The translations under genes were made by a program, and so were the position numbers. From positions 1 to 5,064 of the forward strand of contig JAGHSC010000138.1 of NCBI GenBank assembly GCA_018066065.1: a DNA stretch of 5,064 nt, read 5' to 3'. The stretch is from Candidatus Cryptobacteroides faecihippi. GTDB lineage: Bacteria > Bacteroidota > Bacteroidia > Bacteroidales > UBA932. Shown here piece by piece: positions 1-5,064 of the stretch (position 1 is its first letter; each line of letters begins with the position of its first letter). Below the pieces are notes generated by a model that saw nothing but the letters and a program-made list of their open reading frames with translations, ran no database searches and was not told the DNA's origin.

Positions 1-2
1 CC

Positions 3-488
3 ATGTTTGCCAATGCGATCGGCTGCAGGAATTATCTTCTCGGCTTCACGAAAGACTCATTCCTGACCCCATTTGAAAGCGAAGGAGATTCCTTCATGTG
101 GCGGCTCACCAAGAAGAACACCTATTATAACACTCTCAAAAACATGCAGCAGAGGTACGTCTACAGGAAGAGGCCATGGTACGTGAATGGAATCGACATC
201 CTGACCATCCTCGCACCGGCTGCATTGGTCCTGTGGGGAACCTCCTGGGCCTGCGGGATGGAGAGGGGCTTCTTCAAGGTCCTTTGCCTTATCCTGGTCT
301 TCGCCGTCATGGCTGTCGCCGGGATAGGCATCATGCTGATGGAAGATGATCTTTATCTGACGCCGAGGCGATGGGGCAGGTACTACAATGAATGTGGAGA
401 GATCGAGAAGGACACGAAGGAAAAGCTGGAAAAGATTGAAGCCAAGGCAAGCAATTACCAGGATGGCAAGAACATAATCTATTATTGA
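3..488 (+). CDS. two-helix inner-membrane protein, possibly 5'-truncated
   Basis: I do not recognise a named family. The frame reads 161 residues from the ATG at 3 and is open to the window edge, so the true start may lie upstream. A second in-frame ATG at 96 has an AAGGAG 8 nt before it and would give 130 residues; the codons before it still look coding. Seen: a basic stretch (residues 51-57, RYVYRKR) precedes a hydrophobic helix at about 63-84; a short loop and a second helix at about 90-113 follow; the tail 114-161 is charged, with a Lys/Glu-rich helix at 134-149. The basic flank suggests both ends are cytoplasmic, making a helical hairpin anchor. It ends 11 bp before the coiled-coil gene, so the two are probably co-transcribed and may form one complex. 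No catalytic motif is visible. Confidence 0.75.
   Translation: MFANAIGCRNYLLGFTKDSFLTPFESEGDSFMWRLTKKNTYYNTLKNMQQRYVYRKRPWYVNGIDILTILAPAALVLWGTSWACGMERGFFKVLCLILVFAVMAVAGIGIMLMEDDLYLTPRRWGRYYNECGEIEKDTKEKLEKIEAKASNYQDGKNIIYY
82..87 (+). promoter_or_regulatory. Shine-Dalgarno-like AAGGAG before internal ATG at 96
   Basis: AAGGAG lies 8 nt upstream of an in-frame ATG at 96 inside the first gene. The spacing suits a ribosome binding site and raises the option that translation starts there. Bacteroidota rarely rely on Shine-Dalgarno sequences, and the upstream 31 codons look coding, so this may be chance (the site encodes part of Glu-Gly-Asp). Confidence 0.3.
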
Positions 489-499
489 TACATCTCAAG

Positions 500-943
500 A
501 TGGAAGAATACTTTGATACTTTTGACGAGATGCTCCCTGCTGAGGAGCCTCAGTACGACAATTATGAAAGCGGCAGCCTGACTTCTTTCCAGGACAGCCT
601 CGCAACCTTGAACTTGATTGCGCAGAATGGAACGGCAATCGTCGACAGCATCTGCAAGGCAAGTGTCTCACTGAAGCAGATGGATGTCCAGATGCATGAG
701 ATGGATGTCCAGCTGGACGCATTCACAGCTCAGCTTTCCAATGACCTTGAGAAGTACAAGGAGCGGTCAGACATGGTGCGTTCCACCGTGGAGAACTACA
801 ACAGGTGCATTGCGAGGATGCTTGACACCATCATCGCAATGGACGCGCAGACTGCCGAGGACTTCGAAAGGAAGATGAGGATGATGGAGCAGGTGGATGG
901 CATGATGAGCAGGCTCACCGAAACAATGACAAAATTCCTTTAG
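500..943 (+). CDS. small coiled-coil protein, unknown function
   Basis: 147 residues from the ATG at 500. A TTG at 485 would add five residues but overlaps the previous stop, so the ATG is preferred. Seen: an acidic N-terminus (residues 1-27), then almost entirely heptad-rich helix from about 28 to 147, including Met-rich stretches near 61-70 and 125-145. There is no signal peptide, membrane helix or enzyme motif, so it is probably a cytoplasmic oligomerising or scaffolding protein. It sits between two membrane-protein genes, 11 bp after the first and 1 bp before the next, which suggests it works with them at the inner membrane. Two adjacent heptads (QMDVQMH and EMDVQLD) come from a 14-bp direct repeat. 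I cannot assign a family. Confidence 0.85.
   Translation: MEEYFDTFDEMLPAEEPQYDNYESGSLTSFQDSLATLNLIAQNGTAIVDSICKASVSLKQMDVQMHEMDVQLDAFTAQLSNDLEKYKERSDMVRSTVENYNRCIARMLDTIIAMDAQTAEDFERKMRMMEQVDGMMSRLTETMTKFL
678..712 (+). repeat. 14-bp direct repeat, one-heptad duplication
   Basis: AGATGGATGTCCAG occurs at 678-691 and again at 699-712, exactly 21 bp apart. This is one coiled-coil heptad, so the copy adds a turn to the helix without breaking frame or heptad register. It looks like a small tandem duplication within the coding sequence. Confidence 0.7.
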
Positions 944-944
944 T

Positions 945-1067
945 ATGGGCAAGAAGACTTCAAGCAGGAGATATTCCAATCCGCTGGCTGAAGATAGTGT
1001 TATCAACTACATCAGCGTGGGCCTGATGGTCGTGGCTTTTATTTTCGGAATAATAAAGTTCTGGTAA
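945..1067 (+). CDS. 40-residue single-pass membrane peptide
   Basis: A short open frame of 40 residues. It starts (ATG at 945) 1 bp after the coiled-coil gene stops, and its TAA (1065-1067) directly abuts the ATG of the repeat-protein gene. Seen: a basic N-terminus (MGKKTSSRRY), a short polar stretch, and one hydrophobic helix at about 21-39 (ISVGLMVVAFIFGII) ending KFW. The positive N-terminus predicts N-in orientation. The exact fit between two well-supported genes and the clear membrane-protein design support it as a real small gene rather than a gap. Its likely role is a small subunit or anchor of the complex encoded by its neighbours; no family is recognised. Confidence 0.75.
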   Translation: MGKKTSSRRYSNPLAEDSVINYISVGLMVVAFIFGIIKFW

Positions 1068-1412
1068 ATGTTTTCATTCTTAAGCGGCAATGCCGGGAAG
1101 AAAAAGATAGCCAGCGTCGAGCAGAGTGGCAGCTGGGTCTACATCTATGACCTCAAGGGGGAGCGCATCAAGACATTGAGTACGAACCAGGTCGGCATCG
1201 TCCAGGGCTTCGCCTCCGACTACTTCGTGTCGAAGTACGCGAACTGGATCTATCTCTATGACGTCGAGGGACGTCGGTACAAGACTCTGACGGCCAGTCA
1301 GGTCGGGGACATCATCAGCGTGAGTGAAGACTGCTTCATGTCGCGCTTCGGAACCAACATCTACACCTACGACAAGAAGGGAACCCGCCTCCGCATCAGG
1401 GCAGCGAGGTAG
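1068..1412 (+). CDS. three-repeat beta protein (YDxxGxRxKTL repeats)
   Basis: 114 residues, with no signal peptide or membrane helix. After a short head (MFSFLSGNAGKKK) the protein is three units of exactly 37 residues (12-48, 49-85, and a shorter 86-114). Each carries an aromatic YxYDxxGxR core: WVYIYDLKGERIKTL, WIYLYDVEGRRYKTL, then NIYTYDKKGTRLR. The first two continue with a KTLxxxQVG turn and a (S/E)DxF(V/M)S(K/R) strand. The tail ends RAAR. Units of this length and pattern suggest beta-propeller blades or a related beta-sheet repeat. Short proteins like this are familiar to me from Bacteroidales, but I know of no assigned function. Its ATG touches the stop codon of the membrane-peptide gene, so it is very likely translated from the same mRNA. 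It probably acts as a cytoplasmic protein-binding module. Confidence 0.88.
   Translation: MFSFLSGNAGKKKIASVEQSGSWVYIYDLKGERIKTLSTNQVGIVQGFASDYFVSKYANWIYLYDVEGRRYKTLTASQVGDIISVSEDCFMSRFGTNIYTYDKKGTRLRIRAAR
1101..1409 (+). repeat. three tandem 111-bp coding repeats (37 residues each)
   Basis: Units cover 1101-1211, 1212-1322 and 1323-1409 (the last is truncated). Anchor residues W23, W60 and N97 are spaced exactly 37 apart. The repeats are clear at protein level but diverged in DNA, so the duplication is old and held by selection on the fold. Confidence 0.85.
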
Positions 1413-1418
1413 CATCCT

Positions 1419-1458
1419 GCACTCGCCATCGTCCGGGACGGCAATCCCATCAGAGTGC
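1419..1458 (+). terminator. weak dyad after the left operon, possible terminator
   Basis: Seven bases after the repeat-protein stop, GCACTC (1419-1424) is matched by GAGTGC (1453-1458), enclosing a smaller dyad CGTCC-G-GGACG (1430-1440). No U-rich run follows directly, so it is not a standard intrinsic terminator. It could end the left transcript or act as an operator, since it lies just upstream of the next gene's -7 element. Confidence 0.25.
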
Positions 1459-1477
1459 TGGTTTGGGATAATATCAT

Positions 1478-1485
1478 TATTTTTG
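1478..1485 (+). promoter_or_regulatory. Bacteroidota -7 promoter element TATTTTTG
   Basis: TATTTTTG is a perfect match to TAnnTTTG. It lies in an AT-rich stretch (1468-1490) that stands out from the GC-rich coding sequence, with its end 9 bp before the ATG of the 196-residue gene. No good TTTG -33 element sits 19-21 bp upstream; the TTTG at 1462-1465 is only 12 bp away. If used, the mRNA would have almost no leader. Confidence 0.5.
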
Positions 1486-1494
1486 TGAAACGAC

Positions 1495-2085
1495 ATGACT
1501 AGGAGACAGATACCTGAATTGAACTACCTTTTGGAACTGGTGGAGAAGAGATACGGCAGGCCGATCAAGACTTCATCGGATTTCGAGGCACTCTCTGTCG
1601 TGATGGAAAGGGAGATCAATGAACTGCTGTCCGCTTCGACATTGAAGAGGCTGTGGGGGTACGTGACCCTCAACCCTTCGCCGAGGTCGACTACCCTTGA
1701 CATCCTCTCCAGGTACGTTGGCTACAAGAACTTCGAGGAATTCCGCAGATGGCTGAGGACCACACCTGACTTTGAATCTGCATTCTTCTCGGCCAAGATA
1801 TTGAATTCCAGTGATCTGGCCCCTGGCTCCATCGTGGCCATCGGCTGGAATCCTGACAGGATCGTGGAGATGAGGTATCTTGGCGACCATCTGTTCGAAG
1901 TGACGAAGAACCAGAACTCGCAGCTCAGGGAAGGGGACCGTTTTGAAGTCGGATGCTTCATGGTGGGTTACCCTCTCTACATCCCGCGTGTCCTCAGGGA
2001 CGGGAACTATACTGCATCCTATGTGGCCGGCAAGAACGAAGGCCTCAGCTGTGCGGACCTTATCTCGCTTCCTTCCGGAGAATGA
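1495..2085 (+). CDS. putative Bacteroidota DNA-binding/regulatory protein
   Basis: 196 residues, no signal peptide or membrane helix. The N-terminal part (about 1-88) is helical and carries the pattern SASTLKRLWGY (47-56, then PRSTTLDILSRYVGYKNFEEF at 63-83). I associate this pattern with a widespread, poorly characterised Bacteroidota family in which it resembles a helix-turn-helix region; DNA binding is inferred, not shown. The C-terminal part (about 105-170) looks beta-rich, with SSDLAPGSIVAIGWNPDR and later REGDRFEVG, like a small barrel or ligand-binding domain. The gene has its own probable promoter, separate from the left operon. Its last 26 bp overlap the end of the convergent kinase gene. 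It may regulate the flanking genes or act with the kinase, but proximity is the only evidence. Confidence 0.88.
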   Translation: MTRRQIPELNYLLELVEKRYGRPIKTSSDFEALSVVMEREINELLSASTLKRLWGYVTLNPSPRSTTLDILSRYVGYKNFEEFRRWLRTTPDFESAFFSAKILNSSDLAPGSIVAIGWNPDRIVEMRYLGDHLFEVTKNQNSQLREGDRFEVGCFMVGYPLYIPRVLRDGNYTASYVAGKNEGLSCADLISLPSGE

Positions 2086-2995
2086 TCTGAGTCGCCTGGT
2101 CGAAGATCTTCTCGTTCGTCCTGTCCTGCCCGCTCCTTAAGGCAGCCATGGCCGCTACGATCACTGCAAACAGTCCGGCTGCGATTCCGATGATGACCTG
2201 AAGTCTCCTTCCATTGCTTTCCTCGATGGACTTCTTCACTGCATCGATGTCCTGGAACCGTTTCCCCGGTGACGGCTGGCAGCAGCGTGATGCAGCCTTG
2301 GGAAACAGCCCCAGATCCTTCATGACCATTCCCAGCGAATAGATGTCGCTTCTGGCATCACCGGAGCTCTCCCGCCCTAGCAGCTCAGGTGCGGCATAGT
2401 GTCTGGTGCCGGCTGGGTTCTTCAGCAAGGCATGGCTGTCGGAATCCGACAGCGAAAAGTCCACGATCTTGACATTGTGCCCGTTGTGGGTCACGAGGAT
2501 GTTGGATGGCTTGATGTCGCGGTGGCAGACCTGCCTTGAATGGAGGTAGGAAAGAGCATCGCAGACCTGCAGCATCACTCTTCTGAGACTGTCTTGCGAC
2601 CTGCCCGCACGAGCATATTCATCGAGGGTCATGCCATCGATCCATTCCATCTCGATGCAGTTCCCGCATTGCGGGAGGTTGAGGAATGAGATGGTCTGGG
2701 CGATGCCGGGATGGGAGAGGCTGTAGCCGATCTCGAACTCCTTGCGGAGCATCCTTTCGTAGAGTTCATTTCCTCTGAAATCAGGCTTGAGCGCCTTGAA
2801 GACGCGTTTCTTTCCCATGACTTCTCCGCACAGCAGCATGGTCGGCCCATCCTGGGACACGTAGATGACGATCAAGCCTTCAGGCTTGTTCGTGTCCTCC
2901 GCTGTCGGCTGTGTGAAGAATTCTGAACTGATCACTTTGATGGCATCTGATTGCATTTCAAAGGTACGGATTCTTTTCTTAAATTTGTTTGTCAT
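2060..2995 (-). CDS. membrane-anchored Ser/Thr protein kinase
   Basis: Hanks-type kinase, 311 residues from the ATG at 2995 (MTNKFKKR). An ATG at 2956 would give 298 residues and would leave 2957-2993 as an AT-rich intergenic region. Upstream in-frame ATGs exist but would run into the divergent gene. Seen: ATP-binding Lys67 (VFKALK), helix-C Glu86 followed by LSHP, catalytic loop HRDIKPSN (158-165), metal-binding Asp179 in DFS rather than DFG, APE at 202-204, SDIYSLG (216-222) and the late Arg246. The glycine-rich loop is degraded. One membrane helix (about 266-286) leaves a tail of only about 25 residues outside, with no sensor domain such as PASTA. Expected to phosphorylate proteins on the cytoplasmic face of the inner membrane. 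It is divergent from the lipoprotein-barrel operon, a likely functional partner. Activity is plausible since the key residues remain. Confidence 0.93.
   Translation of the reverse strand: MTNKFKKRIRTFEMQSDAIKVISSEFFTQPTAEDTNKPEGLIVIYVSQDGPTMLLCGEVMGKKRVFKALKPDFRGNELYERMLRKEFEIGYSLSHPGIAQTISFLNLPQCGNCIEMEWIDGMTLDEYARAGRSQDSLRRVMLQVCDALSYLHSRQVCHRDIKPSNILVTHNGHNVKIVDFSLSDSDSHALLKNPAGTRHYAAPELLGRESSGDARSDIYSLGMVMKDLGLFPKAASRCCQPSPGKRFQDIDAVKKSIEESNGRRLQVIIGIAAGLFAVIVAAMAALRSGQDRTNEKIFDQATQIILRKEAR
2956..2987 (+). promoter_or_regulatory. promoter for lipoprotein-barrel operon
   Basis: TAAATTTG (2980-2987) matches the Bacteroidota -7 element TAnnTTTG perfectly. TTTC (2956-2959), three of four bases of the -33 element TTTG, lies 20 bp upstream, the expected spacing. 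The region is AT-rich against its surroundings. The -7 element ends 6 bp before the lipoprotein ATG, so the transcript would be leaderless or nearly so. The element falls inside the kinase gene if that starts at 2995, or just upstream of it if it starts at 2956. Confidence 0.5.
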
Positions 2996-3563
2996 GAGCA
3001 GATTGTCATTCGTTTCAGCCATCATCGTGTCCATTGCTGCCGCATCATGCGGCAATGGCACAGGCAATGTCACCGGAGAGGTCGGGAGCATTGTCGGCGG
3101 GAACTATGAAAACTGCTTCAACGGAAGGCTGATCGTCGAGTCCGGAGGCCTGTTCGGGATCGCCGATGCCAAGGACTCTGCAATCCTCTCGATGCCGGAG
3201 TTCACCACCCTGGAATTCATCTCGGACGACATGGCCGTGGGCATGAAGGATGGACGCTGGACTCTCGTCGACAAGGATGGCTTCAAGATTGCGGAAGCCA
3301 TTGACAGAGAGTCCCTTGAAGAAGATGCAGAGGAACTTCTCGAATCCTTCTCTAGACTCAATGGGGAAGGATGGGATGAGATTCTGGAGATGTACGACAG
3401 CCTGTGCAACGTGTGCCTTGGAAAGGATGCGGACATGGGCGCGATGCTCTCTCTCCTTACCTCCATCGAGAGGAAATCCGAGTCGGTCAAGGCCGGGATG
3501 TCTCCCGAGCAGGCATCTCGTTTCCAGAGAATCCGCGAACGTTTCGAAAGATTGAAGAAATGA
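2994..3563 (+). CDS. WG-repeat lipoprotein
   Basis: 189 residues from the ATG at 2994. This start gives a compact lipoprotein signal: MSR, hydrophobic LSFVSAIIVSIAA, then lipobox AAS-Cys19. Longer in-frame starts would bury the signal. The residues after Cys19 (GNGTGNVTG) lack the acidic/lysine export signal of many Bacteroidota surface lipoproteins, so a periplasm-facing location is more likely. Residues about 38-103 show WG-like repeats: NGRLIVESGGLFGIAD, then SMPEFTTLEFISDDMAVGM, then KDGRWTLVDKDGFKIAEAI; the WG pairs have decayed to FG and WT. Residues about 105-189 are acidic to basic helices. The stop (TGA, 3561-3563) overlaps the next gene's start, implying coupled translation. It may link the kinase to the barrel protein; the ligand is unknown. 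Confidence 0.88.
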   Translation: MSRLSFVSAIIVSIAAASCGNGTGNVTGEVGSIVGGNYENCFNGRLIVESGGLFGIADAKDSAILSMPEFTTLEFISDDMAVGMKDGRWTLVDKDGFKIAEAIDRESLEEDAEELLESFSRLNGEGWDEILEMYDSLCNVCLGKDADMGAMLSLLTSIERKSESVKAGMSPEQASRFQRIRERFERLKK

Positions 3564-4780
3564 TGACTCGTCAGCCCTCGCTCAGAATCCTTGCTCTCGT
3601 TGCAGCGGTGCTGGTCTCCACCTTCACCGCCTTCGCGCAGAGCACTTTCCGAGGCAGGGGAATGTCTGTCGCAGAGGCACTTCGCGAGATGCGTACCAAG
3701 GTCGCGTCTGCCTATTCAGCGAAGCTGCCCTCATCCATGCTGGAAACCTACAGCGACGAATTGAAGAAGGCAAGCCGCGCATCCATGGACGGCAAGACCT
3801 TCATCCGCAGTGTGAGCAGGTCGGAAGTCGAGGCAATGTTCATCGAAAGGAGAGACAAGGCTGTCTCGGTCCGCACCGAGTCCCAGAGGGCAGAGAAGGC
3901 AGGGGATCTTGGAAGGGCCAGGATGTACTGTTACTGGGCAATCGCCCTGTTCAAGAGCGTCCCAGGCATCGACGCCTCGGAGATAGCCTCCCTTCAAGAC
4001 AGGTACAAGTCTCTGGAAGGCAATGATTTCCCTGCGACGGGAGCCTCGAATGTCGGCTCTCTTGCCGAAAGGATCTACCGCATGGGACCTGTCAAGCCAG
4101 TGCCTGTACCGAAGAAGAATGCACGGGAAGAATCAGTCGAAGATCCAGGACCTGTGAGGAAGGAATATGCAAGTCTGCCTGACGTCGGTGCTCCAGCGAA
4201 CTCCGTTACCAAGGTCGAGAGCAGTGCGGAAGAACGCGGGGATGGCCTTCTTCCGGTTGAAGTCCCTTCTGTGGAAGCTCCTGCTTTTCAAACCGCTGCA
4301 AAGCCAAGCCGCAGATTCTTTACGGTCGCCGGCGCATCCTTGGTGCCGGATTTGTCCGCAAGCCTCATGGCAGGAACGTACCTGAACGATGCCTGGGGGT
4401 TCTACGTCAAAGGCTCATCCAATTTCTCCGGCTCAAGTCATGAATATGCGCTGCTGCAGGATGGAATGCTTCCGGATGGCGGCGTCTTCTGGGGAACCGG
4501 AGACCGCCATGTCAGCCACTGGTCTCTGACAGGAGGAGCCGTGTTCATGCCTCTCCTGGGGCACAGGCTCGGATTCCATGCAGGAGCCGGCTACCTCCGC
4601 CGGCAAGTTGTCCTTAAGGACCTGGATGGCACCAGTGCGCTCTCTACGGCCGCCTCGTCAGATGGATTCTGCGCAGATGCAGGCCTTGTCTTCAATGCCG
4701 GTCGGATCATGCTCACGGCTGGGAGCACGGTGACAAGAAAGAACGCCGACCTCATGGTAGGGGTCGGCGTCCGATTCTGA
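3560..4780 (+). CDS. outer-membrane beta-barrel protein with helical N-domain
   Basis: 406 residues from the ATG at 3560; the adjacent ATG at 3563 would give 405, and both overlap the lipoprotein stop. Signal peptide: basic MMTRQPSLR, hydrophobic 10-24, likely cleavage after AFA26. Residues about 35-155 are helical; GDLGRARMYCYWAIALFKSVP (116-136) is TPR-like and recalls a motif I know from Bacteroidota envelope proteins. A Pro/charged linker (about 175-250) follows. From about 252 to 406 short amphipathic strands (FFTVAGASLV, WGFYVKGSSNF, HWSLTGGAVFM, RLGFHAGAGYL, RIMLTAGSTV) suggest a barrel of about eight strands, ending in VGVGVRF; the terminal Phe fits a BAM insertion signal. The helical domain would sit in the periplasm, where the partner lipoprotein is also predicted. 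Function is unknown; a structural or signalling anchor is inferred. Confidence 0.9.
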   Translation: MMTRQPSLRILALVAAVLVSTFTAFAQSTFRGRGMSVAEALREMRTKVASAYSAKLPSSMLETYSDELKKASRASMDGKTFIRSVSRSEVEAMFIERRDKAVSVRTESQRAEKAGDLGRARMYCYWAIALFKSVPGIDASEIASLQDRYKSLEGNDFPATGASNVGSLAERIYRMGPVKPVPVPKKNAREESVEDPGPVRKEYASLPDVGAPANSVTKVESSAEERGDGLLPVEVPSVEAPAFQTAAKPSRRFFTVAGASLVPDLSASLMAGTYLNDAWGFYVKGSSNFSGSSHEYALLQDGMLPDGGVFWGTGDRHVSHWSLTGGAVFMPLLGHRLGFHAGAGYLRRQVVLKDLDGTSALSTAASSDGFCADAGLVFNAGRIMLTAGSTVTRKNADLMVGVGVRF

Positions 4781-4797
4781 CGTGCTGTCTGTATTTC

Positions 4798-5064
4798 TTA
4801 CTGGATCTGGGCAGCGATCCAGTCACCGACCTCTGAAGTAGAGTAGGCCTTTCCGCCGTTGGCGAGGTCCTCGGTGACGATGCAGCTGTCGATCGACTTG
4901 GCAACGGCCTCACGGATGGCCTTGCCTTCCTCCATCAGACCGAAGCCGTACTCGAACATCATGGCTGCAGAAAGGATGGCAGCGACAGGGTTGGCGATGT
5001 TCTTGCCGGCAGCCTGAGGGTATGATCCATGAATAGGCTCGAAGAGGCTGGTGTGTGCTCCGAC
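4798..5064 (-). CDS. leuB: 3-isopropylmalate dehydrogenase, C-terminal part
   Basis: The last 88 residues; the N-terminal three quarters lie beyond the window. LeuB oxidatively decarboxylates 3-isopropylmalate with NAD in leucine biosynthesis, in the cytoplasm. Recognised from the conserved block LFEPIHGSYPQAAGKNIANP near the start of the visible part, which forms part of the NAD site, and the following ILSAAMM helix. The end, DWIAAQIQ, is intact with a TAA stop. The Tyr-Pro after HGS, where many LeuB have Ala-Pro, fits a leucine-pathway enzyme rather than isocitrate dehydrogenase, though related decarboxylating dehydrogenases cannot be fully excluded. It converges with the barrel gene, 17 bp away, and is a housekeeping gene unrelated to the rest of the window. 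Confidence 0.93.
   Translation of the reverse strand, partial: VGAHTSLFEPIHGSYPQAAGKNIANPVAAILSAAMMFEYGFGLMEEGKAIREAVAKSIDSCIVTEDLANGGKAYSTSEVGDWIAAQIQ
4800..4823. other. 8-bp perfect inverted repeat over the leuB stop codon
   Basis: ACTGGATC (4800-4807) and GATCCAGT (4816-4823) flank an 8-base loop. The repeat includes part of the leuB stop codon and its last seven codons. It lies between convergent genes and could fold in both transcripts, as a bidirectional terminator or 3'-end stabiliser. No U-run follows on either strand, so factor-independent termination is doubtful. Chance within coding sequence is possible. Confidence 0.4.

Noticed and set aside
2..76. A reading frame ending at 76 as the tail of an upstream gene
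   Set aside because: It gives a 24-residue end before the AAGGAG and ATG at 96, but the overlapping frame of the first gene has more typical codon usage, so I could not support it.
1080..1496. 138-codon open frame on the minus strand
   Set aside because: It is antisense to the repeat-protein gene, whose periodic repeats show the plus strand to be coding; the product has no recognisable features.
2102..2111. GAAGATCTTC 10-bp palindrome as an operator or terminator
   Set aside because: It lies within the kinase tail coding sequence, encodes Glu-Lys-Ile-Phe normally, and has no loop or U-run; probably chance.
2959..2966. TACCTTTG on the minus strand as a kinase promoter
   Set aside because: It matches TAnnTTTG but lies inside the kinase if that starts at 2995, and only 2 bp before the alternative ATG at 2956, so it could not give a transcript containing either start.
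2865..2993. Lipoprotein extended upstream to an ATG at 2865
   Set aside because: The added 43 residues are antisense to the kinase N-terminus and would place the lipobox too far from the N-terminus for a signal peptide.
2996..3091. Kinase extended by 32 residues to an ATG at 3091
   Set aside because: The extension would overlap the lipoprotein signal-peptide coding region on the other strand and has no kinase-like sequence; it is most likely the antisense of that gene.
3404..3559. Barrel protein extended upstream to an ATG at 3404
   Set aside because: The stretch overlaps the lipoprotein gene in another frame and would hide a clear signal peptide that begins at 3560.

Overview
The window looks like a chromosomal segment of a moderately GC-rich Bacteroidota, probably Bacteroidales. 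The grounds are the 196-residue regulator-like protein of a type I know mainly from that phylum, two perfect matches to the Bacteroides-type -7 element TAnnTTTG, one usable Shine-Dalgarno, and a WG-repeat lipoprotein next to an outer-membrane barrel. No mobile element, tRNA, rRNA or CRISPR array is visible. The window is densely coding; the largest gene-free gap is 82 bp.

Left block (1-1412, + strand): four small genes packed almost without gaps. They encode a two-helix membrane protein (possibly cut by the window edge), a soluble coiled-coil protein, a 40-residue single-pass membrane peptide, and a protein made of three 37-residue YDxxGxRxKTL repeats. The spacing (11, 1 and 0 bp) implies one transcript and possibly one membrane-associated complex of unknown function.

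Middle (1413-2995): an AT-rich promoter region leads into a stand-alone 196-residue putative DNA-binding protein. Its end overlaps by 26 bp the end of a convergent gene for a Ser/Thr protein kinase with one C-terminal transmembrane helix. The kinase keeps the catalytic Lys, Glu, HRD Asp and metal-binding Asp, but has DFS in place of DFG and a degraded glycine-rich loop.

Right block (2994-4780, + strand): divergent from the kinase, with start codons sharing the tetranucleotide CATG. It holds a lipoprotein with WG-like repeats, translationally coupled through an ATGATG junction to a secreted protein with a helical domain, a Pro-rich linker and a C-terminal beta-barrel ending in Phe. My inference is that kinase, lipoprotein and barrel form one envelope-spanning signalling module: kinase in the inner membrane, lipoprotein in the periplasm, barrel in the outer membrane. 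This is the most interesting part of the window.

Right edge (4798-5064, - strand): the last 88 codons of leuB, a housekeeping leucine-biosynthesis gene that convergently bounds the accessory region. An 8-bp perfect inverted repeat sits on its stop codon.
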